Positions 1 through 5,610 of a stretch of 6,150 nucleotides of DNA are shown here, in pieces; position 1 is the first letter of the stretch; every line of letters starts with the position of its first letter. This DNA comes from Fimbriimonadaceae bacterium (GTDB taxonomy: Bacteria > Armatimonadota > Fimbriimonadia > Fimbriimonadales > Fimbriimonadaceae). Below the pieces are notes generated by a model. The model had not been told where the DNA came from. It made no database searches and saw only the letters and a list, made by a program, of their open reading frames with translations. The position numbers were made by a program, and so were the translations under genes. The stretch lies in the NCBI GenBank assembly GCA_020851885.1, contig JADZBW010000390.1:1-6150 (forward strand), written 5' to 3'.

Positions 1-269
1 GTAGCGGCCATCGAACCGCACCCCGCGTCGAGAACCACCCTTGGCTCATGTCGGTGCAGTTCCTGTGCGAACTTGCGATAAGCGGCCGGGGTGGTCCCCC
101 ACATGAGCCGATTGTAAAACCAGTTGTTGATGACCCGATCGTAGTTGGTCGCACGGGCATCGTACATGCATACCGGCATGTCGGCGCTCACCGTGTAGAT
201 ACCCGGCTCCAACTCCACAAGGGTCTGGCCTGGCCTCATCAAGATTTCCAATCGCTCGAGTAGGTTCAC
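1..269 (-). CDS. Class I SAM-dependent methyltransferase, N-terminal part (runs off the left edge)
   Basis: The minus-strand frame from a GTG at 269 stays open for 89 codons to the window edge. Residues 36-46 (YDARATNYDRV) are the aromatic/acidic lead-in typical of Methyltransf_11/25-type enzymes. Residues 79-85 (VLDAGCG) are motif I, the glycine-rich loop that binds S-adenosylmethionine. The rest of the Rossmann fold, and anything that would indicate the substrate, lies outside the window. The GTG is preferred because an in-frame stop lies two codons upstream and an AGGA ribosome-binding sequence sits 9 bases before it. An ATG at codon 11 or codon 35 is possible; the first 35 residues look like a family-specific extension. 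The gene follows the DUF488 gene by 114 bases on the same strand. The enzyme class is fairly certain; the substrate (small molecule, lipid or quinone) is unknown. Confidence 0.8.
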   Translation of the reverse strand, partial: MNLLERLEILMRPGQTLVELEPGIYTVSADMPVCMYDARATNYDRVINNWFYNRLMWGTTPAAYRKFAQELHRHEPRVVLDAGCGSMAA

Positions 270-277
270 AACGACTC

Positions 278-281
278 ATCC
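278..281 (-). promoter_or_regulatory. Ribosome-binding site of the methyltransferase gene
   Basis: On the minus strand, AGGA lies about 9 bases before the GTG at 269. It supports GTG as the start, in a frame where no ATG appears until codon 11. Confidence 0.5.
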
Positions 282-383
282 TACGGGTCGCGCACGACTC
301 GGCGAGGACCAATGCCTCAGGAGGAAGCGCCCGATTGATCCCTGCACATGGGAGATTGATTCGTTTGGCCTATTGGCGCCAGT

Positions 384-884
384 TCAAAACAAACTGCCTT
401 GGGGTTTTGCCTCGCGCTCAACCTGCTCTTGAGCGACGGGGCGGCCGCGATCGTCCAAATGCAAAACCTCGACTCCCAGTTCGACCAGCGCCGGTCCGAG
501 AAGCCGGGACCTATGACACCGATGAGGGCGGAGGCAGCCACACATGAGACAGATCACCCGCTCCGGTTGGGCCGCGGCCTGGATGAGCTTCCGGAGGCCG
601 ATCTCCAACTTCGGATTTTGCCGAAGCGGTTCGATCACGACGGATTCCGGATCCTTGCATAAGACGGGGCTGTCTTCGACTCCGCCCAAGGTGTCGCCCA
701 TGTACACATACTTGATCTCGGTTTCACGCATCAAGAGAGCAAGTCGCTCCCTGCGGAAGTCCTCCCAGTAGCTCGATTGTGGAACCGACCGCACATCCAC
801 CAAATGAGTGACGCCGTGTTCCCTCATCAAAGCAAGGAACCCGTCAAAGCCTCGGTTGCCGTACCCGGCGGTCAAAATCGTCAT
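384..884 (-). CDS. DUF488 family protein
   Basis: This 166-residue protein has the hallmarks of DUF488: TAGYGNR at residues 5-11, LVDVRSVP at 28-35, YVYMGDTLGG at 59-68, a CxC...CHR motif at 115-125 and a C-terminal GSLF ending that many family members share. The length is normal. The biochemical function of the family is not established; the conserved acidic, cysteine and histidine residues suggest an enzymatic or metal-binding site, which is inference. Position 117 is a cysteine, where relatives usually have glutamate (CAE-type). The ATG start puts the first conserved strand at residue 3, as in relatives, but no clear Shine-Dalgarno sequence precedes it. The gene begins 39 bases after the MalG-type permease and may share its transcript, though nothing in the sequence ties it to sugar uptake. 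Confidence 0.9.
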   Translation of the reverse strand: MTILTAGYGNRGFDGFLALMREHGVTHLVDVRSVPQSSYWEDFRRERLALLMRETEIKYVYMGDTLGGVEDSPVLCKDPESVVIEPLRQNPKLEIGLRKLIQAAAQPERVICLMCGCLRPHRCHRSRLLGPALVELGVEVLHLDDRGRPVAQEQVEREAKPQGSLF

Positions 885-923
885 GGAATTCGAGACATCA
901 AGCTCGGAATGGATGCACGGTGA

Positions 924-1889
924 TCACTTTCCACCGGTCATCACGATCCCTTTGACAAAGAACTTCTGGCCGATCAGGAATAGGACGATCAATGGGATCA
1001 TAACGAGCACCGATCCCGCCATCAAAAGGTTCCATTGCTCGCTCTGCAACGAGCGATAGGTTTGCAGCCCGACTTCCAGCGTCTGTTTCTCCGGCGAGTT
1101 CAAATACAAGAGAGGCCCCATGAAGTCCTTCCAACTGTAAATGAACGAGAAGATTCCAACCGTGGCCACGGCTGGTTTCGCAAGTGGCAGGATCACCCGC
1201 CAGAAGATCGTTGCATGAGTCGCCCCGTCCAGCAAAGCCGCTTCATCGAGTTCTCTGGGGATGCCCATGAAGAACTGGCGCATCAAGAAAATATTGAAGG
1301 CTCCACCGCCGAACCAGGCGGGAACCCACAGCGGATAGAAGGTATCGACCCAATGCAGATACTTGTAGAGAACGTAAGTCGGAATCATGGTGACGATCGC
1401 CGGCAGCATCATCGTGCTGAGCAGCAAGAGAAAGAGGCGGTCGCGGCCTCTGAATCGGAGCCGAGCGAAGGCGTAGGCGACGAGCGAAGAGGAGACGACC
1501 ACGCCCAGAGTCGAAAGCACGGCAATCGTCAAAGTGTTCCGGAAGAAGAGTTGGAAGCTGACATTGGGGTTGGTCAGCACCACGGAGTAATTCTCCCAGG
1601 TGAGGTCCCTGGGCCAAGCCCATGCCGAACTCGTGGCAATCTCATTGGGCGTCTTGAGCGCCATGGACACCATGATGTATAGCGGCATCATGAAGACGAC
1701 CGCTCCAACCAGCAGCGTCACCCAAGTCAGAATTTTGCCAAACAAGGCGCCTGACTCCGCCCGCTTGGTCGCCTTTTGGTAGGCGTCCCTCGCATCGTGA
1801 CTCTCCGTCATTGCTTTGTCCAATTCGTTCTGCCTAACCTTCTCGTCGACTTTCTCAGTGGCGGCGGCGGGATCGAGGTTCCCGGGCAT
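924..1889 (-). CDS. Carbohydrate-type ABC transporter permease, MalG family
   Basis: This is the second membrane subunit of a CUT1-type sugar importer, 321 residues long. It has about six transmembrane segments, near residues 54-77, 117-142, 150-174, 183-205, 240-262 and 288-308. The cytoplasmic EAA loop that docks on the ATPase is clear at 212-239 (ELDEAALLDGA, then ILPLAKP). The motif ending at FNIFLMRQFF (198-207) and the PRELDEAA sequence are typical of MalG/LacG/UgpE proteins. The first 50 residues are hydrophilic and rich in charge, probably helical, and longer than the usual short tail before helix 1. The start at 1889 is chosen because its A is shared with the TAA stop of the upstream gene (TAATG) and GGAGG lies 7 bases before it; a longer frame reaches 1976 but lies inside the upstream gene. 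It should pair with the fused MalF-type protein. The substrate cannot be named. Confidence 0.95.
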   Translation of the reverse strand: MPGNLDPAAATEKVDEKVRQNELDKAMTESHDARDAYQKATKRAESGALFGKILTWVTLLVGAVVFMMPLYIMVSMALKTPNEIATSSAWAWPRDLTWENYSVVLTNPNVSFQLFFRNTLTIAVLSTLGVVVSSSLVAYAFARLRFRGRDRLFLLLLSTMMLPAIVTMIPTYVLYKYLHWVDTFYPLWVPAWFGGGAFNIFLMRQFFMGIPRELDEAALLDGATHATIFWRVILPLAKPAVATVGIFSFIYSWKDFMGPLLYLNSPEKQTLEVGLQTYRSLQSEQWNLLMAGSVLVMIPLIVLFLIGQKFFVKGIVMTGGK

Positions 1890-4303
1890 TACTTCGCCTC
1901 CGATTCGTAGTGGACCCATTTGCTCAACCGCATTTGGATCAGGGTGAAGAGAAGGACGACCGCGAAGAGCACCCAAGCAAGCGCCGCCGCATAGCCCATT
2001 CGAAGGTTCGTAAACGCCGCCGAATAGATGCCTATCATCGAAACCAACATGGAGTTGTTGGGGCCACCGTTCGGGCCGTTTGTAATAACGTAAACTTGGG
2101 TGAAGATCTGAAAAGCGCCAATGAACCCGGTGACGAGGCAGAAGAACAGGGCTGGAGTCAAGAGGGGCAGAGTGATCGCTTTGACCCTTTGGAATGCGTT
2201 GGCGCCGTCCATGGTTGCCGCCTCATAGTAATACTGCGGGATCCCTTGGAGTCCGGCCAACAGGACAATCATGGAACCACCGACGCCCAGCAAACCCAAT
2301 AGGATGAGGGATGCCATGGCCGTATGCTCGTTTCCGAACCAGTTCACCATCTCGTTGGGAGTGCCCGCCCATGCGCTCACCGCATTGCCGATCGGCTTGA
2401 ATACTGGGGAATAGAGGATCGCGTTGATCAAGCCGCCCTCGGGAGCGAAGATTTTGCGGGCTACCAACGTCATGGCGACGGCGCTGGCAATGGTGGGCAT
2501 GTAGTACATCGCCCGGAAGAGGGGAACTCCCTTCACTCTTTGATTCAGAAGCAAGGCAAGCAGGAGGGCGAAGATGATCCCGATTGGCGTGCCGATGAGG
2601 GTAAACGTCATCGTGACTCTCATCGATATCCAGAATCTGGGATCCTCGATGAATGCCTCCCGGAAGTTGCCCGAACCTCTCCATTGCGCAGGCTGGATCA
2701 TGTCCCAGTTCATGGTGGACATCAGCAAGGACAGGACCATCGGGCCGAGGGTGAAAATCGCCAAACCGATAAGCCAAGGCGAGAGGAAGCGGTATGCGGC
2801 CCGACTCTCCTTCTTTTCTTTGTCGGTGTACCTATGGTTCCGCTCTGGCCAATAGATCGCAAAACAGACGCCACCGATGACGATCGCCCCGACCAACAAT
2901 CCCATCGGCCAATTAAAGGCAGGAAGCTTCTCCTCGCGAAGCAACTGGTCCATGCGAAGCTGCGCTTCGTTAGTAGCCAAGTTCAGCGCCTCTTTGGGAG
3001 TCATCAGTGCGTTATAGATGCTGTCCCGACGGCCATTCACGATACCCATGACTTCGGACATGTACTCCGCAGTCGGATCGAACCGCACAAAAGGAACCGC
3101 TTGATCGGTGGCAATCCGATTGGCCGGGTACTGCTGCTCGACCGGGGAGTTAGGACCCGGGAGCCACACATCGGGAGTCAGGGCCAACCGGCGGATCGCT
3201 GGCTGTGCGATGCCAGCTTTGGCCATCGCCGTCATCCCAGGGGGGCCAGCCATAAACTGGACGAGTTTCCATGCGGCATCCGGGTGCTTGGTGGAAGTGA
3301 AGATCGAATAGCCCGAACCGCCCGTCGGGAAAGCCCGACGTGGCTTGCCGGTAACGTCTCTCGCGCACGCAGGGTAGAGGGCGATGTCCCAGTCAAAGAA
3401 ACCCTTCGTGCCTGGCTTGAGCATCTTTCGCATGTTCGGCACTTCCCAAATGCCGTTTTGGAACATCGCGACTTTCTCCATGACGAAGAGCTGCTGCGTG
3501 GTCGATTGGAGAACCGAACTAACCTCCTGGTTGCTTGGCATCCACTTCTTCTTGGTGGTCAGATCCATGTAGAAGTCATAGATCTTGATCATGTCCGGCA
3601 AGTTGTAGAACAACTTGGTCGGGTGAGAGTAGCTGTCGACCGAGTCGAGACCGTAGCCGTACATGAAAGTGTCTACCGCTTGGGCGGGCCATCCGGAGGT
3701 GAAGCCGTAGTGCTTGACTTTGCCAGATGAATCCTTCTCGGTCAGTTGTTGCATCACCCAAAGGAAGTCCTTCTCTTTAAGCTCGGGGCGAACCTGAAAA
3801 TCCCAGGTCCAAGAGCCATCTGGATAGGGGATTCCCTTTTCTCGAAAGAGCCGTTTGTTGTAGTAAACGAGACCCTGGGGCGCGATATCCCTCGGAAGCA
3901 CGTAGCACTTGCCATCGAGCGAATGCGCCTCGACGATCGGCTTGTAGAACTCGCCGATATCGAATCCTGGCGTCTTGGCGAAGAACTCGTTAAGCGGGTA
4001 GATCGCCTTTCGCTTGGCAAGCGCCTGGAAGTGCCCCATGTCCATCATGGCGACGTCCGGCGCGGTGTTGCCCGCATAGGTCACGAGCATTTTCTGATGG
4101 TAAAGGTTGTAGTCGCTGAAGTTCTCTAGCTTGACCTTTATCCCTGGATTCTGAGCTTCGAAATCCTTGCAGAGCTTTCGCAGAATCTTGAGCGATTCGT
4201 CGCCATCCCAAACCGTGAACCGCAGTTCTATATCGGCCGCGATCGCCGATGCGGCGGCATAAAAGAACAGGAAAAAAGCCGCCAAACTTCGTCGATGCAC
4301 CAT
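1889..4303 (-). CDS. Solute-binding protein fused to MalF-type ABC permease (sugar importer)
   Basis: One open frame of 804 residues carries two parts normally made by separate genes. Residues 1-23 form a signal peptide (basic VHRR, hydrophobic core, AIAA-type cleavage) with no lipobox cysteine. Residues 24 to about 460 are a family-1 extracellular solute-binding protein: APDVAMMDMG at 81-90, VYYNKRLF at 146-153, GGSGYSIF at 328-335 and PDAAWKLVQF at 341-350. A helix at 467-484 leads to a basic linker (485-505). A complete six-helix MalF-type permease follows: SPWLIG at 508-513, EAA loop at 694-719 (EAATMDGA, then LPLLTP), and NGPNGGP at 742-748. The signal peptide puts the binding domain outside; the extra helix returns the chain to the cytoplasm, so the topology is consistent. 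GGAAG lies 5 bases before the ATG. The ligand is probably a sugar or oligosaccharide, but is not identifiable. Confidence 0.94.
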   Translation of the reverse strand: MVHRRSLAAFFLFFYAAASAIAADIELRFTVWDGDESLKILRKLCKDFEAQNPGIKVKLENFSDYNLYHQKMLVTYAGNTAPDVAMMDMGHFQALAKRKAIYPLNEFFAKTPGFDIGEFYKPIVEAHSLDGKCYVLPRDIAPQGLVYYNKRLFREKGIPYPDGSWTWDFQVRPELKEKDFLWVMQQLTEKDSSGKVKHYGFTSGWPAQAVDTFMYGYGLDSVDSYSHPTKLFYNLPDMIKIYDFYMDLTTKKKWMPSNQEVSSVLQSTTQQLFVMEKVAMFQNGIWEVPNMRKMLKPGTKGFFDWDIALYPACARDVTGKPRRAFPTGGSGYSIFTSTKHPDAAWKLVQFMAGPPGMTAMAKAGIAQPAIRRLALTPDVWLPGPNSPVEQQYPANRIATDQAVPFVRFDPTAEYMSEVMGIVNGRRDSIYNALMTPKEALNLATNEAQLRMDQLLREEKLPAFNWPMGLLVGAIVIGGVCFAIYWPERNHRYTDKEKKESRAAYRFLSPWLIGLAIFTLGPMVLSLLMSTMNWDMIQPAQWRGSGNFREAFIEDPRFWISMRVTMTFTLIGTPIGIIFALLLALLLNQRVKGVPLFRAMYYMPTIASAVAMTLVARKIFAPEGGLINAILYSPVFKPIGNAVSAWAGTPNEMVNWFGNEHTAMASLILLGLLGVGGSMIVLLAGLQGIPQYYYEAATMDGANAFQRVKAITLPLLTPALFFCLVTGFIGAFQIFTQVYVITNGPNGGPNNSMLVSMIGIYSAAFTNLRMGYAAALAWVLFAVVLLFTLIQMRLSKWVHYESEAK
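1897..1901 (-). promoter_or_regulatory. Ribosome-binding site of the MalG-type permease gene
   Basis: GGAGG on the minus strand lies 7 bases before the ATG at 1889, inside the last codons of the upstream fusion gene. It decides the start at 1889 over the longer frame opening at 1976. With the TAATG stop/start overlap it suggests coupled translation of the two permease subunits. Confidence 0.8.
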
Positions 4304-4308
4304 CGTTG

Positions 4309-4313
4309 CTTCC
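4309..4313 (-). promoter_or_regulatory. Probable ribosome-binding site of the fusion gene
   Basis: GGAAG on the minus strand lies 5 bases before the ATG at 4303. It is a moderate match to the Shine-Dalgarno consensus and supports starting at this ATG, which also gives a complete signal peptide. Confidence 0.5.
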
Positions 4314-4343
4314 GTCGCGACCGAATTTGAACCGAATCGAGTG

Positions 4344-4363
4344 TTGATTTACGGGTCAATCAA
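4344..4363. promoter_or_regulatory. Imperfect 20-bp palindrome, candidate operator upstream of the transporter
   Basis: The 20 bases have arms TTGATT and AATCAA; 8 of the 10 symmetric positions pair. The site lies about 41 bases before the fusion gene start, where an operator or promoter element would be expected. The form suits a dimeric repressor, but no regulator gene is in the window and the core is not a recognisable LacI-family CG-centred site. Palindromes this good occur by chance a few times per window this size, so its position is the main support. Confidence 0.3.
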
Positions 4364-4440
4364 CCATCGGACACATTGTCGCAACGAAGAGACTACACGA
4401 AGAATGGCTGAATACCTAATGATCTAGCCAATAAATTCGA

Positions 4441-4995
4441 TTAGGCGCGAGCCTTCTCGCGGATGGCCGCGACGTTGAGAGGCTGTTCCGGACGCTCCAT
4501 TTCCCGCTTGCCACGCTCGATGGTGGTGGCCACCTTGCCCACCACGCCCTCAAGCTGGGTCAGCACGTCCAACGCATACTTCTCAGCGCCACGCCGCATG
4601 CTGACCGCATCGCGATCGGCAGCATTGCGAATCTCTTCGCTCTGCATTTTCGATAGTTTGAGGACTTCGCTCTCGCTCACCATCTGTTGCTGTTGGATTC
4701 GAGCCTGCTCAAGGAGTCGCTCGCCTTCGGCCCGCGCTTCGGCAATGATGCGGTCGCCTTCCTTTTTGGCGCTTTCGAGGGTCATCGTCGCGTCTTCGCG
4801 CGCCGTATCCACGATTCGCTCGGACTCGCGCACCGTCGCCGCCGCGGCCTTGACCTCTTGGGGCAAGGAGGCTCGCACTTTGGCGATCTGCATGCTGATT
4901 TCGTCTTTGTTAAGGCCCCAAACAATGGGACCCAGGGTCTTGGGCGAATCAACGGCAAGTTCGTGAAGCTGATCGAGAAGTCGCAAAATATCCAT
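4441..4995 (-). CDS. coaD-linked coiled-coil protein (F0 subunit b-like)
   Basis: This 184-residue protein is highly charged and has no signal peptide or membrane helix. Residues 1-12 (MDILRLLDQLHE) and the IAKVRASLPQEVK segment at 37-49 match a family of hypothetical proteins commonly encoded beside coaD and often labelled ATP synthase F0 subunit b-like or DivIVA-like because of its helix composition. Residues 50-135 are almost continuous coiled coil with Ala/Glu/Arg heptads. The segment near 136-164 (RRGAEKYALDVLTQLEG, then a basic patch) is the conserved C-terminal block. The start at 4995 is chosen because relatives begin with MDIL; a frame from 5040 adds 15 residues unlike the family. 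Neither start has a strong ribosome-binding site. Function unknown; a structural or membrane-proximal scaffold is a guess. It begins 78 bases after coaD on the same strand. Confidence 0.8.
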   Translation of the reverse strand: MDILRLLDQLHELAVDSPKTLGPIVWGLNKDEISMQIAKVRASLPQEVKAAAATVRESERIVDTAREDATMTLESAKKEGDRIIAEARAEGERLLEQARIQQQQMVSESEVLKLSKMQSEEIRNAADRDAVSMRRGAEKYALDVLTQLEGVVGKVATTIERGKREMERPEQPLNVAAIREKARA

Positions 4996-5063
4996 AGCGC
5001 TCAAAACGAAGGACCCAAAGTCTGAACCACATTGTGGCATGAGATGGCCAATTTTGAACCTAA

Positions 5064-5105
5064 AACTTATCCACTATCTTTTCCGCAGCACGCGGTGGAT
5101 AACTT
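5064..5105. repeat. Inverted repeat over the coaD stop codon, with paired DnaA-box-like sequences
   Basis: Arms of 11 bases at 5064-5074 and 5095-5105 pair at 10 of 11 positions around a 20-base loop and overlap the end of coaD. On the minus strand the hairpin is followed by GTTTTA, so it could act as a weak 3' hairpin, though the stem is AT-rich and the T-run short. Each arm contains TTATCCAC, 8 of 9 bases of the DnaA box TTATCCACA, in opposite orientation. Neither role is established. Confidence 0.35.
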
Positions 5106-5559
5106 CTCCGACGGTTGCGGGTACAAGCCCGGAATAGTCTCCACCGAGCAGGGCCACCTCCCTCACGATACTGCTGCTCAGGTAGCTGTGTTCCCACTTC
5201 GTCATGAGGAACACCGTCTCAACATCGCTCGATAGGCGTCGGTTGATCATCGCGATCTGGAACTCGTATTCAAAGTCCGCGGTCGCCCTGAGGCCCCTTA
5301 CGATGGACTTGGCTCCTTTTGAATTCACGTAGTCGATCAGCAATCCACTGAAACTGTCCACGGACACGTTGCTGAGGTGCGAGGTGCTGACACGCAGGGC
5401 CTCGATCCGCTCTTCAGTCGACAAGAGCGGGGTCTTCCCGGAGTTGACCCCCACCGCCACGATGATCTCATCGAACAACCGCGACGCTCGCTCCATCACA
5501 TCGAGGTGTCCCAATGTCGGCGGGTCGAATGAACCTGGATAGATGGCAAGTCGATGCAT
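5074..5559 (-). CDS. coaD: Pantetheine-phosphate adenylyltransferase (CoaD)
   Basis: CoaD transfers AMP from ATP to 4'-phosphopantetheine, giving dephospho-CoA and pyrophosphate, the penultimate step of coenzyme A synthesis in the cytoplasm. The 161-residue form aligns without gaps through its first 100 residues with known enzymes: YPGSFDPPTLGH at 7-18 (the TxGH nucleotidyl-transfer motif, with His18), Lys42, RGLRATADFEYEFQ at 88-101 (Arg88 and Arg91), and LSSSIVREVA at 127-136 matching the ISSS motif. Position 16 is Leu where E. coli has Asn. The ATG at 5559 is chosen because it leaves three residues before the first beta strand, as in relatives; in-frame ATGs at 5568 and 5583 would add 3 or 8 residues, and none has a convincing ribosome-binding site. 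It follows the VanW-like gene closely (27 bases if the start is 5583), so both are probably co-transcribed. Confidence 0.97.
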   Translation of the reverse strand: MHRLAIYPGSFDPPTLGHLDVMERASRLFDEIIVAVGVNSGKTPLLSTEERIEALRVSTSHLSNVSVDSFSGLLIDYVNSKGAKSIVRGLRATADFEYEFQIAMINRRLSSDVETVFLMTKWEHSYLSSSIVREVALLGGDYSGLVPATVGEVIHRVLRKR

Positions 5560-5610
5560 CGTCGCCATAGGATACTGGCTCATTTCACTTTGCGGTATTT
5601 CCAGATTCGG

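Noticed and set aside
46..312. Open frame of 88 codons on the minus strand at the left edge
   Set aside because: It overlaps the methyltransferase N-terminus in another frame, and only the other frame shows the VLDAGCG motif and a ribosome-binding site at its start.
333..360. GATTGAT direct repeat 21 bases apart in the gap before the methyltransferase gene
   Set aside because: Two copies of a heptamer in a gap this size are easily chance; there is no third copy, and no symmetric or promoter context around them.
1035..1682. Open frame of 215 codons on the plus strand opposite the MalG-type gene
   Set aside because: It is antisense to conserved coding sequence, low in hydrophobic residues and without any motif; a shadow of codon bias.
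2903..2905. Possible internal start that would make the permease half separately (ATG at codon 467)
   Set aside because: No Shine-Dalgarno-like sequence precedes it, and starting there would leave the first helix without a preceding cytoplasmic segment and in the wrong orientation for the permease.
2324..3730. Open frame of 468 codons on the plus strand opposite the fusion gene
   Set aside because: It lies wholly antisense to a gene with clear domains, its translation is rich in Arg, His, Asp and Glu with no recognisable motif, and long antisense frames are expected from the codon bias of a moderately GC-rich gene.
4380..4440. Terminator after the coiled-coil gene
   Set aside because: Only a 4-bp GGCT/AGCC stem with a 16-base loop and no T-run is visible; it does not support a call.
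5027..5037. Small palindrome CCAC-ATT-GTGG upstream of the coiled-coil gene
   Set aside because: Four-base arms are too short to support a regulatory site or a terminator.
4326..5060. TTTGAACC shared by the leaders of the fusion gene (4326-4333) and the coiled-coil gene (5053-5060)
   Set aside because: Hundreds of repeated octamer pairs are expected in 6 kb by chance, and the two copies lie at different distances from their starts.
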